From the NCBI RefSeq assembly GCF_003330725.1, contig NZ_CP030840.1:248001-312000 (forward strand): 64,000 nucleotides of DNA, given 5' to 3'. The notes beneath the pieces are model-generated. The model made no database searches, was not told the DNA's origin, and worked only from the letters and a program-made list of their open reading frames with translations. The translations under genes and the position numbers were made by a program. Positions within the stretch are counted from its first letter, which is position 1. Every line of letters begins with the position of its first letter. The stretch comes from Acidisarcina polymorpha. GTDB taxonomy: Bacteria; Acidobacteriota; Terriglobia; Terriglobales; Acidobacteriaceae. Shown in pieces: positions 25,924 to 35,487 of this stretch.

Positions 25924-26802
25924 CTAGGCGAACAGACCTTTATTCTGCACAATAAACTGCCTCATCCCTAGTGGCTTTCTAAGCGTGATCTTCTCTACCC
26001 AGTCGTTTGTTCCTGAGAACAGTCCTTCGCGACACTCCTGTGCGACGGAAGCGATATGCTGCTGGTTAAACGTCTTCGATCCGACTGTCTTCTCCCAAAC
26101 CGGCATGAACCCTTTGATCTCAAGGGCCTGATAGCTGATTTTTCGTCCGAGGATCTCCGTCAGGAGATCGGCCACTTCGTATTCCGAGAGTTCCGTCGGA
26201 CCGTAGAGTGGATAGATCTTTCCCGCATGCCCGGTCGGGTCGTTGAGAATGGCAGAGATGACGCGTCCCTGATCTTCGGCGGTGATCGGCGCATAACGCG
26301 CGTCGCCAAAAGGAAGGGGAAGGACATTGTCTTTCCGAATGCTTTCCGCAAAATAGATCAACCATTCGGCGAAAAAGGTGGGACGCAGATGAGTCACTGG
26401 AATGCCTGAGCGATCGAGCAGTCGTTCAGCTATCCAATGATTCCTGGCAGCCACGCTCTTGGAAATCCTGCATGCTGATATCTGCGACATGTTCACGACG
26501 GTGCCGACGCCGGCGTCCAAAGCAGCCTGCGCGAAGAAGGCAGTCGATTCGATGATCCCCGGTATCTGAATTGGATAGCAGAAATATGCCCCCGTGATTC
26601 CAATCAACGCCTTGTCGAGGACTGCAAAGTCGAGCAGATCGCCTTCGATGATTTCCGCGCCTTGGGCGCGCAATTGCTCCGAGCGGGCATCGATTCGGTG
26701 GACTAATGCCCGGACCGGAATGCCCAGTCCCAGTAGATTGGCGGCGGCCGCGCTGCCGGTAACACCGGTCGCCGCCGTGATGAGTATCTTCTTGTTTCCC
26801 AT
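25924..26802 (-). CDS. NmrA-family NAD(P)-binding protein, copy 1
   Basis: The 292-residue atypical SDR has the glycine motif ITAATGVTGSAAAANLL near its N-terminus, then GAEIIEGDLLD and HLRPTFFAEWLIYF. It lacks the YxxxK catalytic pair of classical SDRs. NmrA-like proteins bind NAD(P)(H) and either sense redox state or reduce quinones (QorB-type). Two paralogues occur at 33.0 and 45.2 kb, all sharing a segment like 'AxxHWLAExxFDxSGxPVTHLR'. Confidence 0.88.
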   Translation of the reverse strand: MGNKKILITAATGVTGSAAAANLLGLGIPVRALVHRIDARSEQLRAQGAEIIEGDLLDFAVLDKALIGITGAYFCYPIQIPGIIESTAFFAQAALDAGVGTVVNMSQISACRISKSVAARNHWIAERLLDRSGIPVTHLRPTFFAEWLIYFAESIRKDNVLPLPFGDARYAPITAEDQGRVISAILNDPTGHAGKIYPLYGPTELSEYEVADLLTEILGRKISYQALEIKGFMPVWEKTVGSKTFNQQHIASVAQECREGLFSGTNDWVEKITLRKPLGMRQFIVQNKGLFA

Positions 26803-26927
26803 GTGATTTCCCTCCCGTGTTTGAAGTTCGTTCTTTGTCGCGAGCCAAATTTACCGTTTGTCGCGGCACATCAATGGAAATGAGCGTGAATTGCGTGCCT
26901 ACACCTGGTGACGGTTTCTTGGCTCGA

Positions 26928-27941
26928 CTAGCGCTCTGCCAAAAGGTAGCGTCCGACATCTTCTGGCAGATCAAGTTGCGGCCAATGGCCGGCATCGAGC
27001 AGATGTACAGAGGCTCCTTCGAAGTGGCCAGCAAGATTTTGCGCGACCCCGACATTGAGATACGCATCGCTCTTTCCCCAAACAATGGTCGTCGGAATAC
27101 CCAACTCTGCTAGCTTGCTCACTTCCTGATTGTTCGCAGCGATCTGGGGACGAAGATCTGCAGCTAAAGCCGCGAAGGCAGGTCCGGCACTCGGATGTTG
27201 AGCAAAATTGTTGAAGATGAGCGGCTGTACCAGCTTGTCAATCACGTTGATCTGGGCTTGCGAGACGCCAATTTCAAACTGTAGCTGCTGAAACCTCAGA
27301 AGAAACGCGAGCTGCTTAGGGTCGGAAGCCATAGCCAATCCAAAGGCGCGTGTCTGAGGTAACGAAAAAAGTTCGATCAGTTCTGGTATACGGAGCGTCG
27401 GTGCATCTGCATAGAAGGTGTTCAACAGAACGAGCCCTGCAATCAACTTGGGTTTCGACAAGGTGAAGTTGATAGCGGCCACGCCACCGGCATCGTGGGC
27501 GACCGGCACAATGCTGTCGAGTTTGAGGAAGTCGGCAACCGCGTGCAGATCCCCGAGTTGCTGTTTGAAGCCATAGTCGACTCCGGCAGGTTTCTCGGAA
27601 GCTCCAAAGCCAAGAAAATCGAAGGCTACGACATGACGGCCAGCAGCCACGACAACTGGAATAAGCAGGTCATAGATATGCAGATTGTCAGGATAGCCGT
27701 GCAAGAGAACAAACGTTGGCCCCTTCCCCCCGTATTCTCGGGCATACACGAAATGGCCATCTCGGGGGACGCGGTGTTCTACGAACGGAGGTATGGACTC
27801 GGAACCCTTTGCTTGCGATGCTCCTACCCCACCCGAGAGGTTTTCAGGTTGGTGCTTCTTCACCATTGCTCTTGTGGATGACGGCGCTACGAGCCAGGCT
27901 GCGGCTGCACCAATTCCGGAGACTATCTCTCGTCTGTTCAT
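26928..27941 (-). CDS. Tat-exported alpha/beta-hydrolase (epoxide hydrolase/dehalogenase-like)
   Basis: The 337-residue protein begins MNRREIVSGIGAAAAWLVAP, a twin-arginine type signal. The hydrolase core has LLHGYPDN (oxyanion), FDFLGFGASEKP and the nucleophile elbow VAHDAGG, where Asp replaces Ser as in epoxide hydrolases and haloalkane dehalogenases. The C-terminal acid/His are in WGKSDAY and AGHWPQLD. It would act outside the inner membrane on epoxides or halogenated compounds. The substrate is unproven. It lies upstream of NmrA copy 1 on the same strand (gap 125 bases) and divergent from the pump operon. Confidence 0.9.
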   Translation of the reverse strand: MNRREIVSGIGAAAAWLVAPSSTRAMVKKHQPENLSGGVGASQAKGSESIPPFVEHRVPRDGHFVYAREYGGKGPTFVLLHGYPDNLHIYDLLIPVVVAAGRHVVAFDFLGFGASEKPAGVDYGFKQQLGDLHAVADFLKLDSIVPVAHDAGGVAAINFTLSKPKLIAGLVLLNTFYADAPTLRIPELIELFSLPQTRAFGLAMASDPKQLAFLLRFQQLQFEIGVSQAQINVIDKLVQPLIFNNFAQHPSAGPAFAALAADLRPQIAANNQEVSKLAELGIPTTIVWGKSDAYLNVGVAQNLAGHFEGASVHLLDAGHWPQLDLPEDVGRYLLAER

Positions 27942-28167
27942 CTTTCACTACCCCTTCAGAGCGCGCGCTCATTGTGAGATTGTGGAGCGGCATACCACCT
28001 GACCATAGAATTCCCCACGACAGGGGTCTTCCCAAATAAGCTCATGCTTTGACGGGAAGAGCCTAAGATTGCGCGCGCTTGACCATGAAACAGCTTTTGA
28101 GTTGGAAATGGAAAAATGCGGTACTTTCTACAAAGAGATGTCTCTCGCCAACCCGTAGTGTCGAACG

Positions 28168-29781
28168 ATGACACAGCCAGCTCATGCGCCGCCAATCGGG
28201 ACTGTCGGTGCTGACAAAACAGGGGAAGTCAGCAGGGCCGCCACGCTTGCCGCGCTGATACTTGCCAGCGCGGCGGAGACTTGGACCACGTCTGGCGTGA
28301 GTCTGACTCTTACGGATCTTACGGGTACGCTGAGCGCCTCTAGCGACCAGGCTAGTTGGGCCCTAACGGTATACATGGCTGCGTTTGCCGTCTCTATCGC
28401 GCTGTCAGATCGCCTCTCCCTCAAATACGGAAACCGGCACTACCTCACAGCCCTCTCCCTGTCTTATGCGGTCGCGTCGGTGGGGTGTGCACTCAGCAGC
28501 GACCTGAGTACCTTTCTTCTCTTTCGCGTCATCGCCGGATTCGCTGGAGGAGCGTTTCTTGTCCGAGCATTCGTTTTCTTCACACAGCAATATGAAGCTA
28601 CGGTTCGTCCTACACCGCTGGTTGGTTACGCCATCGCCTACTTTTTTGTTGGTAGGTTCTTGTCGCCGGTGGTGTGTGGGTGGCTCGCAGATGTTGCTTC
28701 GTGGAGATTCCTATTTGTTGTACCAACCATCCTGTTACTCACGGCCGCGTGGTTGTTTGATCGGCATGGAGCGAATCACTGGGCGAAGGAGGATTCGCGT
28801 AAGCCTCTCGACTCAATTGGCATAGGACTTCTCATTCTCGGTGCTGTATGTCTGCAAACCGCTCTGAGCCGCGGCGAGGTAGACGGTTGGCTTGAGTCTT
28901 CGACGCTCACCACCTTTTTCCTCGTGGGGGTCACCGCAAACTCGGTCTTTGTGCTGTGGGAACTGTCTTCCTGGAATAGATATCCTCTGCTTGATTTTGC
29001 GATCCTTCGCAATTCTCTAGCTCGCGGGGGCGCCATCCTGGGTTTTCTCGTCGGAGTGTTGCTGGCAGGCAGCCTCTACGTCATTCCCCAGTATTTGCGG
29101 AATCTTGAAGTTCATTCTGCACTTCAGACAGGTGTACTTCTCAGCATTGGCGGTGCCTCCTCTGTCCTCGTGCTTTGCTGCTTCCGTTCAATCATTCCTC
29201 TCTTCGCGAAGATTGGTGGGACGGGCGTACTTCTTTTTGCTCTTGCCGTGGAAATAGCTTCACAACTGCTCTTTGCGCATTTCGTAACGATTGATACCCC
29301 CGATCGAGATCTGTGGCTGCCCTTAGCACTAAATGGGATATTCATTGGACTGTCTGTCCCTACCCTCGGGATTGTGGCGTTCGCAACGGTCGACAACCAA
29401 AAGGCTTCGAATGGTCGCGCGATGTATTACGGATGCAGACAACTCGGCGCATCCATGGGGGTCACCTTATCGGCAGTCCTCATCGACCGAAGGATGTCAC
29501 TTCATTCGTCGAGGCTTTTCGACGCCTTTGTTAATCGGAACCTTTCCGTGCTTGTTCAAGCTTCCTTTCTCAGTGACAGAACTCTGTCTGCGATGGTCCG
29601 GAAGCAAAGTTCGGTATTGAGTTACGCCGATACGTTTTACACGATGGCGTTTGTGGCCGCGATCACTGTGTTCTTCGTTCCACTTCTTTCCTATCGCGCG
29701 GCGGCCCCGTCACCCACGCGAACTTCTCTCGACGAACCGGCCTCTGCCAGCCTCCCGCAAGCCGCTGGAGGGCGCACATGA
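28168..29781 (+). CDS. DHA2-family MFS drug:proton antiporter (EmrB-like)
   Basis: The 537-residue membrane protein has about 14 hydrophobic segments, the count expected for DHA2. It carries 'FLLFRVIAGFAGGAFLVRAF' in the motif C/D region and SWRFLFVVPTILLL at the usual place. It is the inner-membrane pump of a tripartite system: its stop overlaps the start of the outer-membrane channel gene (ATGA), and that in turn overlaps the adaptor gene. Such pumps export hydrophobic uncouplers, antibiotics and bile-type compounds. Confidence 0.93.
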   Translation: MTQPAHAPPIGTVGADKTGEVSRAATLAALILASAAETWTTSGVSLTLTDLTGTLSASSDQASWALTVYMAAFAVSIALSDRLSLKYGNRHYLTALSLSYAVASVGCALSSDLSTFLLFRVIAGFAGGAFLVRAFVFFTQQYEATVRPTPLVGYAIAYFFVGRFLSPVVCGWLADVASWRFLFVVPTILLLTAAWLFDRHGANHWAKEDSRKPLDSIGIGLLILGAVCLQTALSRGEVDGWLESSTLTTFFLVGVTANSVFVLWELSSWNRYPLLDFAILRNSLARGGAILGFLVGVLLAGSLYVIPQYLRNLEVHSALQTGVLLSIGGASSVLVLCCFRSIIPLFAKIGGTGVLLFALAVEIASQLLFAHFVTIDTPDRDLWLPLALNGIFIGLSVPTLGIVAFATVDNQKASNGRAMYYGCRQLGASMGVTLSAVLIDRRMSLHSSRLFDAFVNRNLSVLVQASFLSDRTLSAMVRKQSSVLSYADTFYTMAFVAAITVFFVPLLSYRAAAPSPTRTSLDEPASASLPQAAGGRT

Positions 29782-31271
29782 AGAGGTCATTGTGGTCGTT
29801 TGGTCGTACAGTTTGTTTCACTCTCGGTGGGGCAATTTGCTTGACAACAAATGGGCGAACGCAAAGTACCGGAAGCGGGAGCTCCCCGCAAAATACGGTC
29901 GACACCCCTCGTCCCTTCAACCCCGGTCAGAACACCACCAACCCAAGCGCATTTGCGGTGCAATCGCAGAATCCCTTCCTTGGCAGCGTGCCGACAGGAC
30001 GGGTGTTCCCCGGGGTTCTTGATCTCTCTTTACGCGCCGCCGTCGACTTAGCACTTCGAACAAACCTTGGTTACATCGACTCGGAACAAGATCACCAGCG
30101 GTCGCGTGCTGCAAGGCTTCGCGCTCTCTCGACGTTGCTTCCGCAGATTGGGGTCGAATCCACTGAGGACTACAGAAATCTCGTGATGGACGCCTTGGGC
30201 ACGGAGAAGCTTGGCGTACCGCACGTCGTCCAAGGCTATAACTACCAGACGGCTCACGCCACACTCCAACAGCGAGTTGTAGATGTCCCGGCACTGCGTG
30301 ATCTGAAAGCTTCGAGCAAAGAGATGGAGGCCTCGGCTGCATCGATGGCCGACGCCAGGAATATCGTCGTTCTGGCCTCAGTCAGTTCTTACCTGCTAGT
30401 CGCGGCGAGTCAAACTAGGCTGGAAACCGCACGAGCGCAGTTCGCAACCGCCAAGACCATTGAGTCCATTCTGTCGAGCAGGGTGGTACATGACCTTTCT
30501 CCTCGGATTGACGAGATACGAGCGCACGTCGCTATGCGTTCTGCAGACCTTCGGGTGACTCTTGCGACGACCACGCTGGAAAAGGACAAGCTAGCCCTAA
30601 CTCGGATCATTGGTCTACCCATCGAGCAAGAGTTCACGTTAACAGACGGGTTGAGGTACCTTGAAACCCCTTCCACCAATCAGGCAGAACTGCTATCGAA
30701 AGCCGCAGAAAAGCGCCAGGACTTACGAGCTGCGAGGGCGCGCCTCGATGCAGCTGAGCTGAGTGTGAAGGCGGAACGAGCACAGCGGTTGCCGTCCGTC
30801 GAGGTACTCGCCAATGGCGGCGAAACAGGCATCACCTATGGACACCCCTATCGGGATTATGACGTCGAGGGGAGAATCTCAGTGCCTATCTTTACCGGTA
30901 GGCGGATCGAGGCGGATGTGCTGGGCGCAAAGGCAACCGCTAACCGGAGGAGAGCCGAGTTCGCCGACACGCAGGCAAGGGCAGGCTTCGATGTCCGGAC
31001 TGCCCTTCTGGATTTGACAGCTGCCAGCAAGAGTGTCGAAGTATCCCTGGAGAATCAAGCCCTGGCGGTCGAAGGCCTTCGCCAGGCAAAGGACCGATTC
31101 GACGTCGGTGTGTCGAATGCGGCCGACCTCATCCAAGCTCAGCAGTCCGTGGCGGAGGCCGAGGATAACCGGATTGCCAGCATCTACGCGCATCAGGTCG
31201 CGAAACTTATGCTCATCCGAGCCACTGGCACAGCAGAGCAAGACTACTTATCGTATCTGGGGGCACACTAA
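29778..31271 (+). CDS. TolC-type outer-membrane efflux channel
   Basis: The 497-residue protein has an N-terminal signal (WSFGRTVCFTLGGAICLT), a Q/N/P-rich linker, then two OEP repeats: 'LSLRAAVDLALRTNLGYIDS' and a second half with AAELSVKAERAQRLPSVEV and GRISVPIFTGRRIEADV, the classical TolC-fold landmarks. It forms the trimeric barrel and periplasmic tunnel for the adjacent pump. Its start overlaps the MFS stop and its stop overlaps the adaptor start, so all three should be made in step. Confidence 0.93.
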   Translation: MKRSLWSFGRTVCFTLGGAICLTTNGRTQSTGSGSSPQNTVDTPRPFNPGQNTTNPSAFAVQSQNPFLGSVPTGRVFPGVLDLSLRAAVDLALRTNLGYIDSEQDHQRSRAARLRALSTLLPQIGVESTEDYRNLVMDALGTEKLGVPHVVQGYNYQTAHATLQQRVVDVPALRDLKASSKEMEASAASMADARNIVVLASVSSYLLVAASQTRLETARAQFATAKTIESILSSRVVHDLSPRIDEIRAHVAMRSADLRVTLATTTLEKDKLALTRIIGLPIEQEFTLTDGLRYLETPSTNQAELLSKAAEKRQDLRAARARLDAAELSVKAERAQRLPSVEVLANGGETGITYGHPYRDYDVEGRISVPIFTGRRIEADVLGAKATANRRRAEFADTQARAGFDVRTALLDLTAASKSVEVSLENQALAVEGLRQAKDRFDVGVSNAADLIQAQQSVAEAEDNRIASIYAHQVAKLMLIRATGTAEQDYLSYLGAH

Positions 31272-32467
31272 TGGCATTGACCGAGACCAAAGGCGGGAAG
31301 GCTAGCAATACTCTGCTCGTCGCGTTATTTGTCGCGGTACTCATAAGCGCGCTCTTGGGCCTGTATTTTGTGGTTCATCCCAACGAGGTGAGCACGGATG
31401 ACGCGCAGATAGACGGCCACGTTCACCCGATTAACACTCGAATCGGAGGGACCATCACCTGGGTAAACCCAAATGTTGAAGATACGTACTACGTGACGGC
31501 TGGCACCGTGATCGCACATCTGGACCCCAACGACTATCAACCAACAGTCAATCGATTAGAAGGCGAAGTACAGGCTTCCGAAGCGCAGGAGCATGCCGCA
31601 GCGCTAAACCTACCTATCGCTTCAGCGACCGCCTTGAGCAGGCTGACCTCAGCTCAGGCCTCGCTTGCGGAGGCAGATGCAGACTTGGAATCTGCCTTAT
31701 CTCAAAAGACCGCAGCCGAAGCGACGGTTGCTCAGACCGAGGCGAATTATCGCAGAGCAGAAGATGATAGGGTCCGATATCAAGCCCTTGTGGCGACACA
31801 CGAAATCTCGCGATCCGAGTACGATCAGCGCGCGACGGATGCTAAAAGTACCGCGGCACTTCTTGCAGCCGCTCAGGCCAACAGCGCCAGCGCTGATCAA
31901 AGGATTGAGGCATCACGCCAAAAAATCAAAGAGCGGCAAAGTGATCTTCGCATGGCCGAAACCGCTCCAGAGTCGATCGCGAGTGCGCGTGCAAACGTGC
32001 TCCGCGCTTCAGGTGAAACAAAGAAATCGCAAGCCGCGCTTTGGAATGCGCAGCTTGACCTCGGCTACACCAATCTGGTCGCACCTGTCAGTGGAATCGT
32101 GGGTCGTAAATCTATGGAAGTTGGACAGCGAGTGGCAGCCAATCAATTGATGCTAACTCTCGCACCGCCTAAGGACGTGTGGGCCATTGCCAACTTTCGG
32201 GAAACGCAGATGAAGAAGATGCGCATTGGCCAGCCTGCAACTGTGCACGTCGATTCGATAGCTCGTGATTTCCAAGGAACTGTAGAAAGTATCGGAGGGG
32301 CTACCGGTTCCAAGTACTCAGTGATCGCCCCAGACAATGCAACCGGCAACTATGTGAAGGTCGTGCAGCGCCTCCCTGTGCGGATTCGGCTGAATGGTCT
32401 TGAAGCGGCGGGCCCGCTCTTGTTACCCGGTATGTCGATCGAAGTTTCAGTTCGAGTGAGCCCATAG
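31271..32467 (+). CDS. HlyD/EmrA-type membrane-fusion adaptor
   Basis: The 398-residue protein has one N-terminal transmembrane helix (LLVALFVAVLISALLGLYFV), then STDDAQIDGHVHPINTRIGG, the EmrA-family biotinyl-lipoyl signature, a long coiled-coil hairpin (about residues 95-250) and the second lipoyl half LVAPVSGIVGRKSMEVGQRV. The start ATG shares a base with the TolC stop (TAATG). It completes the EmrB-TolC-EmrA type operon. Confidence 0.93.
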   Translation: MALTETKGGKASNTLLVALFVAVLISALLGLYFVVHPNEVSTDDAQIDGHVHPINTRIGGTITWVNPNVEDTYYVTAGTVIAHLDPNDYQPTVNRLEGEVQASEAQEHAAALNLPIASATALSRLTSAQASLAEADADLESALSQKTAAEATVAQTEANYRRAEDDRVRYQALVATHEISRSEYDQRATDAKSTAALLAAAQANSASADQRIEASRQKIKERQSDLRMAETAPESIASARANVLRASGETKKSQAALWNAQLDLGYTNLVAPVSGIVGRKSMEVGQRVAANQLMLTLAPPKDVWAIANFRETQMKKMRIGQPATVHVDSIARDFQGTVESIGGATGSKYSVIAPDNATGNYVKVVQRLPVRIRLNGLEAAGPLLLPGMSIEVSVRVSP

Positions 32468-32520
32468 CTCAAGATCGGACCTGTCCTCGCCTCTATCCAC
32501 GAAGCCTGTGATTCGCCAGG

Positions 32521-32910
32521 CTAGAGATGGCGTATGAGTACGAAGAACACAAACACAGCCAGAACCACCATCCCCACCAGCAGAGTCGACACAAAGATGA
32601 GCGCGCCGCGCTCCTTTGCAGTGTCGGAGGTGTGATACCAACGGTGAGGATGAACGCTTGTGAGATCGCCCGCAACGGATTTTTCATGGTGTTTAGCGCC
32701 GCTTGATCTATCGCAGATAGATGACGTACAAGCAGCAACGATAGAAGAACAAGGGGTGGAGTTCTTTGCGAAAACGCCTGTGATTTGTCGCAGACGATAG
32801 GGATCAACGCCAAACTCTAGGGCGGGAGAAGTTCGCCTTAAAGAATGAAACCATTTGGCAGCAGCACTGCCAAAATGCAGTGCGATTTGAAAATCTTTCT
32901 TGGAGCAAGG
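32521..32910 (-). other. Start-less minus-strand frame ending in a membrane helix
   Basis: From about 32,910 to TAG at 32521-32523 the minus strand stays open but has no ATG, GTG or TTG in its first two-thirds. The end reads WYHTSDTAKERGALIFVSTL then a hydrophobic stretch and VFFVLIRHL, a convincing membrane helix. It may be the 3' end of a lost membrane-protein gene. I cannot name the family. Confidence 0.25.
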
Positions 32911-33000
32911 TCAGTAGTCTCGCTGTATTGGCAACCGGGGACACTGTCTTTGGTAGCTGGTCTGGTATCTGTTCAACCAGGGCGGAACAAAGGAGATCAA

Positions 33001-33912
33001 ATGACAAAGTCAAAGATTTTGGTGACCGGCGCGACCGGGGGAACCGGCGGCGCGGCGACGCGCTTCCTTCGCGATGAAGGACATGAAGTACGAGCATTTG
33101 TCCTGAAGGACGACGCGCGGGCCGACGAATTGCGCTCCCTGGGGGCGGAGATCGCGGTAGGCAATCTCCTGGATATCGATAGCGTTCGCGCCGCGATGGA
33201 AGGCGTTGGTGCTGCATATTTTGTCTACCCTCTTGCCCCACAACTCCTGGAGGCAACGGTCGCCTTCGGACAGGCAGGAAAGGAAGCGGGGGTTGGTGCC
33301 ATCGTCTACACCTCCCAAATGACCTCAAGACGCGATTCTAAGAGCCATGCGGCTCAGAGCCATTGGCTCGCCGAGCAGGTGTTCGACTGGTCCGGTGTAC
33401 CTGTCACCCACCTTCGGCCAACCCTGTTCGCCGAGTGGTTGCTTTATCCCTTCTCTTGGAAGGACTATGCGACCAAGGACACACTCGCGCTGCCATTCGG
33501 TCGCGGAAAGTTTGCGCCGATCACTACGGAGGATCAGGGACGCGTGATTGCAAAGATTTTGGCAGATCCCGCTCCCCACGCAGGCCATCTCTACAAGTTG
33601 CTTGGGCCCGTCGAACTTGACGTATATGGGATAGCCGCCGCGGCGAGTGAAGTGCTGGGACGCACCATCACGTACACTCCGCTCGAAGTCGATGAGTTCT
33701 TAGCGATTCTCGGGAAGCTCCCAGACTACTCCTCGCCCTTCTTTACCCAGCACATCGGGGCAGTGGCTTTGGATTGTCAGAATGGGATAACCGGCGGAAC
33801 GAACGACGATGTTGAGCGGATTACGGGACGCCGACCGATGACCATCCAGGAGTTCGTCACCAAGCACAAGGCCGCGTTCGAGGTTACCCCGAACTCCAAG
33901 GCAGCCGGTTAG
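33001..33912 (+). CDS. NmrA-family NAD(P)-binding protein, copy 2
   Basis: The 303-residue protein starts at ATG 33001 behind GGAGATCAA. The glycine motif is ILVTGATGGTGGAATRFL, followed by GAEIAVGNLLD and 'VTHLRPTLFAEWLLYPF'. It lacks the classical SDR YxxxK pair. It is closest to copies 1 and 3 in this window. It is a single gene downstream of the pump operon, so linkage to efflux is only positional. Likely an NADPH-dependent reductase or redox sensor. Confidence 0.9.
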   Translation: MTKSKILVTGATGGTGGAATRFLRDEGHEVRAFVLKDDARADELRSLGAEIAVGNLLDIDSVRAAMEGVGAAYFVYPLAPQLLEATVAFGQAGKEAGVGAIVYTSQMTSRRDSKSHAAQSHWLAEQVFDWSGVPVTHLRPTLFAEWLLYPFSWKDYATKDTLALPFGRGKFAPITTEDQGRVIAKILADPAPHAGHLYKLLGPVELDVYGIAAAASEVLGRTITYTPLEVDEFLAILGKLPDYSSPFFTQHIGAVALDCQNGITGGTNDDVERITGRRPMTIQEFVTKHKAAFEVTPNSKAAG

Positions 33913-34058
33913 AGATAACCAGCCCCCAGTTAGACGCGCCAATACCGCCCGCAGCCGACGCGGTTGATTCAAACGGCTAGTTCGTATCCCGCGTCGAGAT
34001 CTTATCCCTAAAGTAGTCGCATGTGTGACGATTATTGTTTTCACACCAGGGGCCGCAA

Positions 34059-34691
34059 ATGTACAACGGACTCAGATCATCGAATGCGGCTCGAGACACC
34101 CGAATGGGGGTAGGGAGCCAACATGTACCTGACGATCGCCTTGTAGAACAGATCAGGATAGGAAGTCATGAAGCCTTCGAGATTCTTCGAGGTAGGCACG
34201 AGAAGCGTCTACTGAACACGGCCATTCATATCCTGCGGAACAGAGAAGATGGCGAAGACGCCGTGCAAGACTCTTTCCTGAAGGCCTACCGGCGCATCGA
34301 GACCTTCAATGGACGTTCTGCCGTTTCGACCTGGCTGACTCGAATCGTGATCAACACATGCTTGATGCAGTTGCGAAGGCAGCGAACGAGACCTAGCGTG
34401 TCTCTCGATGATCCCAACGAACACGGTCTTTCCAGGCTAGATGGCATACCCGACCGAACGATCAGTATCGAGGCTTCTTACGTCGTACGGGAGAGGCGTG
34501 AGTTACTGTCAATTGCAGTGTCCCGGTTGAAACCCTCACTGCGTTCCGTGGTCGACGCCTACCGTCACCACGACTACACGATGGCCGAACTCGCGGAACA
34601 AAGCAGCTTGTCGGTACCGGCTGCTAAATCTCGTTTGCGACGGGCACGTCAAGCTCTGGAGAGATCCCCGGTTATGACCGCATGTCGATAG
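34059..34691 (+). CDS. ECF RNA polymerase sigma factor
   Basis: The sigma-70 family protein of about 210 residues has region 2 'ILRNREDGEDAVQDSFLKAY' with RFETFNGRSAVSTWLTRI-like sequence (RIETFNGRS... TWLTRIVINTCL), a short linker and region 4 YTMAELAEQSSLSVPAAKSRLRRARQAL. ATG 34059 is used. TTG 34035 and ATG 34104 remain possible. No anti-sigma with a zinc motif follows. A membrane protein gene with a strong AAGGAG lies 58 bases downstream and is the natural candidate partner. Confidence 0.9.
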   Translation: MYNGLRSSNAARDTRMGVGSQHVPDDRLVEQIRIGSHEAFEILRGRHEKRLLNTAIHILRNREDGEDAVQDSFLKAYRRIETFNGRSAVSTWLTRIVINTCLMQLRRQRTRPSVSLDDPNEHGLSRLDGIPDRTISIEASYVVRERRELLSIAVSRLKPSLRSVVDAYRHHDYTMAELAEQSSLSVPAAKSRLRRARQALERSPVMTACR

Positions 34692-34749
34692 TCTTCTCCA
34701 CGATGTTGTTGCACGCATCGCCACAAATTTGCAACCAAGGAGTTCGCCG

Positions 34750-35433
34750 ATGATTTACCTCCCGCTTCCTATCGGTGTCTTTTTTCTGGGAGTCAGTGCT
34801 CTGGCTCTCTTCTTGTTTGGCAAAGCCGTTCGCGGGTCCAAGCCGGCGATCGTGGTTTCGCTGGTTTGGATGGTGTTGCAATCGGTTATCGCAGTCAGTG
34901 GCTTTTACCTGATCACGAGCACGATCCCGCCACATTTCATCCTTGTGGTCGCCCCGCCCATCCTTCTAATTGCTGGCTTATTCCTCACGGGAGCTGGTAG
35001 GCGCTTCGTTGATCGGATGGACCTGAAGTGGTGCATCCTCGTACACACGATCCGGATCTTTGTGGAGGCGACTCTCTACTGGCTATTCCTGTACAAACAA
35101 GTACCCGCACTGATGACGTTTGAGGCTGGTAATCTCGATATCCTGGCCGGTGTAACGGTGCCTTTCGTGTGGTGGGCGTTCAACACCGGAAAGATGGGAA
35201 GAAGAGGTTTGTTCATTTGGAACGCCCTCTGTCTACTCAGTGTGCTCAACGCTCTCGGCCGAGCGATGCTCTCCGCTCCGTTTCGCTTCCAGCGCTTCGC
35301 CTTTGATCAGCCGACAGTCGCTATTCTTCATTTCCCGTTCGTGCTGCTGCCCGCGTTCATCGTTCCAGCTGTTCTGCTGTGCCATTTTGCGCTCTTTAGA
35401 AAGCTAACGTCTTCAATGAGCTTGCCCCAATAA
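34750..35433 (+). CDS. Polytopic membrane protein of unknown function
   Basis: The 227-residue protein has about six transmembrane segments and almost no soluble domain. ATG 34750 is chosen behind AAGGAG. No family recognised. It probably shares a transcript with the ECF sigma gene, so it might be an unconventional membrane regulator or the main target. It lacks the cytoplasmic N-terminal domain expected of a classical anti-sigma factor. Confidence 0.75.
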   Translation: MIYLPLPIGVFFLGVSALALFLFGKAVRGSKPAIVVSLVWMVLQSVIAVSGFYLITSTIPPHFILVVAPPILLIAGLFLTGAGRRFVDRMDLKWCILVHTIRIFVEATLYWLFLYKQVPALMTFEAGNLDILAGVTVPFVWWAFNTGKMGRRGLFIWNALCLLSVLNALGRAMLSAPFRFQRFAFDQPTVAILHFPFVLLPAFIVPAVLLCHFALFRKLTSSMSLPQ

Positions 35434-35487
35434 CTTTGTCTCTGGGTGCTCTGTAGCCAGTCGCTTGGATACCTCGCCCTAAGGCTT

